From the NCBI GenBank assembly GCA_045599305.1, contig JAZRVU010000079.1, positions 1 through 6,722 on the forward strand: 6,722 nt of DNA. Direction: 5' to 3'. Positions 6,206 through 6,722 of this stretch are shown piece after piece. This DNA is from SIG588 sp045599305. GTDB lineage: Bacteria > Bacillota > Clostridia > Oscillospirales > Acutalibacteraceae. Under the pieces are notes generated by a model. It was not told the origin of the DNA. It ran no database searches and saw only the letters and a list, made by a program, of their open reading frames with translations. Both the position numbers and the translations under genes were made by a program. Position 1 is the stretch's first letter. Each line of letters begins with the position of its first letter.

Positions 6206-6453
6206 GAATAGTGATGTTTGCCCCGCTTGCTTTGCAAGCGACGCGGGCCAAGTGATGTTATGCCTTGCGGCATAATGATGCTTCGCGGCAAAGCCGCAAA
6301 GTGATGTGATGTATTCCGCCCACGCCCGCAGGCACATCATTCGGCGAAGGCGAACATCACGCGCGAAGCGCGCATCACGTTCCGCGCAGCGGAACACATC
6401 GTTTCGGCGCGTATCAAGGGACTTCAAAAACTTCCTTATCAGCACGCGCCGAA
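6186..6453. repeat. Modular array of short hairpins with inverting TGATG/CATCA separators
   Basis: Short GC hairpins follow one another: CGCTTGC-TTT-GCAAGCG (6224-6240), TTATGCC-TTGC-GGCATAA (6258-6275), GCGGC-AAA-GCCGC (6285-6297), an imperfect TTCGGCGAAGGCGAA (6340-6354), CGCGC-GAA-GCGCG (6360-6372), GTTCCGC-GCA-GCGGAAC (6379-6395) and a long-loop TTCGGCGCGT/ACGCGCCGAA (6403-6412 with 6444-6453). Separators in the left half read TGATG (6212-6216, 6253-6257, 6276-6280, 6302-6306, 6307-6311). Those in the right half read its complement, CATCA or CATC (6335-6339, 6355-6359, 6373-6377, 6397-6400). The switch falls in a less ordered stretch at 6312-6334. The whole could fold as one branched cruciform or RNA with the separators paired. 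It resembles REP/BIME-type intergenic repeats in position and design. No transposase is present; function unknown. Confidence 0.85.
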
Positions 6454-6481
6454 TGCTCCGGCTGTTTTGCGCCGTGTATCT

Positions 6482-6722
6482 TCAGATCTCGTCGTAATCG
6501 AGCAGATCCATTTTGATCTCGCGGCCGCATTCAGCGGACTTCATGATGCCGTCGATGATGGCCTGGTTGTAATAGATCTGGCTGGTGGGCACGGGGGCGG
6601 TGCCGCCCACGAGGATGGCGTCCACAAAGCTGTGGATCTTCGCATAGAACAGATCCTTGGCCGCGTAGCCGGTGTTCTGCACCAGCGGGATCTCGAATTC
6701 GACCTGCGAGGAGCCGACATTC
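6482..6722 (-). CDS. Gfo/Idh/MocA-family oxidoreductase, C-terminal fragment
   Basis: Only the last 79 codons are in the window; the 5' part lies beyond the right edge. The visible stretch KIHSFVDAILVGGTAPVPTS, followed by the helix with AIIDGIMKSAECGREIKM, is the typical C-terminal end of the Gfo/Idh/MocA NAD(P)-dependent sugar oxidoreductases, where the last helix follows a P-V-P-[TG] turn. The N-terminal Rossmann domain and catalytic Lys-Pro motif cannot be seen. It faces the SDR gene across the terminator and hairpin array, so it is not in the same operon, but it may belong to the same carbohydrate region. Substrate unknown. Confidence 0.8.
   Translation of the reverse strand, partial: NVGSSQVEFEIPLVQNTGYAAKDLFYAKIHSFVDAILVGGTAPVPTSQIYYNQAIIDGIMKSAECGREIKMDLLDYDEI

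Larger units (their letters stand above)
6104..6439. repeat. 10-bp inverted repeat enclosing the terminator and most of the hairpin array
   Basis: ATAAGGAAGT at 6104-6113 recurs inverted (ACTTCCTTAT) at 6430-6439. It could be the ends of a roughly 336-bp element or a chance match. No flanking target-site duplication is evident. Confidence 0.3.
6028..6481. other. 454-bp intergenic region between convergent genes
   Basis: No convincing gene is present. From 6028 to 6103 I see nothing clear. Then come the operon terminator (6115-6164), an AT-rich 20-bp palindrome (6186-6205), the hairpin array (to 6453) and 28 bp of unremarkable DNA before the stop of the minus-strand gene. Short open frames on both strands here only reflect the stop-poor GC hairpins. 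Confidence 0.8.

Noticed and set aside
6186..6453. CRISPR array
   Set aside because: No repeat of constant sequence longer than 5-6 bases, no uniform spacers and no cas genes; the units are self-complementary hairpins.
6403..6453. TTCGGCGCGT/ACGCGCCGAA as terminator of the minus-strand oxidoreductase gene
   Set aside because: The loop is 31 nt and no T-run follows on the minus strand; it fits better as a unit of the array.
6191..6497. Short open frames on both strands in the array
   Set aside because: They run through palindromic GC-rich hairpins, have no Shine-Dalgarno and resemble no protein family.
6482..6682. GTG at 6682 as the start of a small complete gene
   Set aside because: The frame stays open to the window edge and the upstream residues continue the Gfo/Idh/MocA C-terminal domain, so this is an internal Val codon.

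Overview
The window looks like chromosome from a spore-forming, fairly GC-rich member of the Clostridia (Bacillota). The main evidence is the sporulation pair spoIIGA-sigE at the left edge on the minus strand. Strong Shine-Dalgarno sequences and sigma-A-type promoters agree with this. The genus cannot be told from the sequence; a gut Oscillospirales- or Christensenellales-type organism is a guess from base composition and gene content.

Layout. (1) 1-1515, minus: sigE (3' end cut by the window edge) and spoIIGA, overlapping by 4 nt (ATGA). A possible Spo0A-type promoter lies upstream. (2) 1589-2490, minus: an AraC-family regulator with its own terminator. (3) 2491-2570: a compact divergent control region in which the two predicted promoters share one -10 element. 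Direct repeats 11 bp apart overlap both. (4) 2571-6027, plus: a tight four-gene operon coding for a GH16-type glycoside hydrolase without a signal peptide, a UlaG-like metallo-beta-lactamase-fold hydrolase, an enolase-superfamily sugar-acid dehydratase and an SDR oxidoreductase. Genes are separated by 11 nt, -4 nt and 12 nt. (5) 6028-6481: intergenic DNA between convergent genes, with a strong 13-bp-stem terminator and then an array of at least seven short hairpins separated by TGATG (left half) or CATCA (right half). (6) 6482-6722, minus: the C-terminal end of a Gfo/Idh/MocA oxidoreductase.

Working model (inference). The AraC protein senses a sugar and controls both itself and the operon. 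The GH16 enzyme cuts an imported oligosaccharide in the cytoplasm. The SDR oxidises a sugar to a lactone, the UlaG-like enzyme opens the lactone to an aldonate, and the enolase-superfamily enzyme dehydrates it to a 2-keto-3-deoxy acid. This would be a non-phosphorylative oxidative route. The kinase, aldolase and transporter it would need are not in the window. The substrate is not known; a galactan or another algal or plant beta-glycan is possible.

The most unusual structure is the modular hairpin array at 6186-6453, whose separators invert at its centre.
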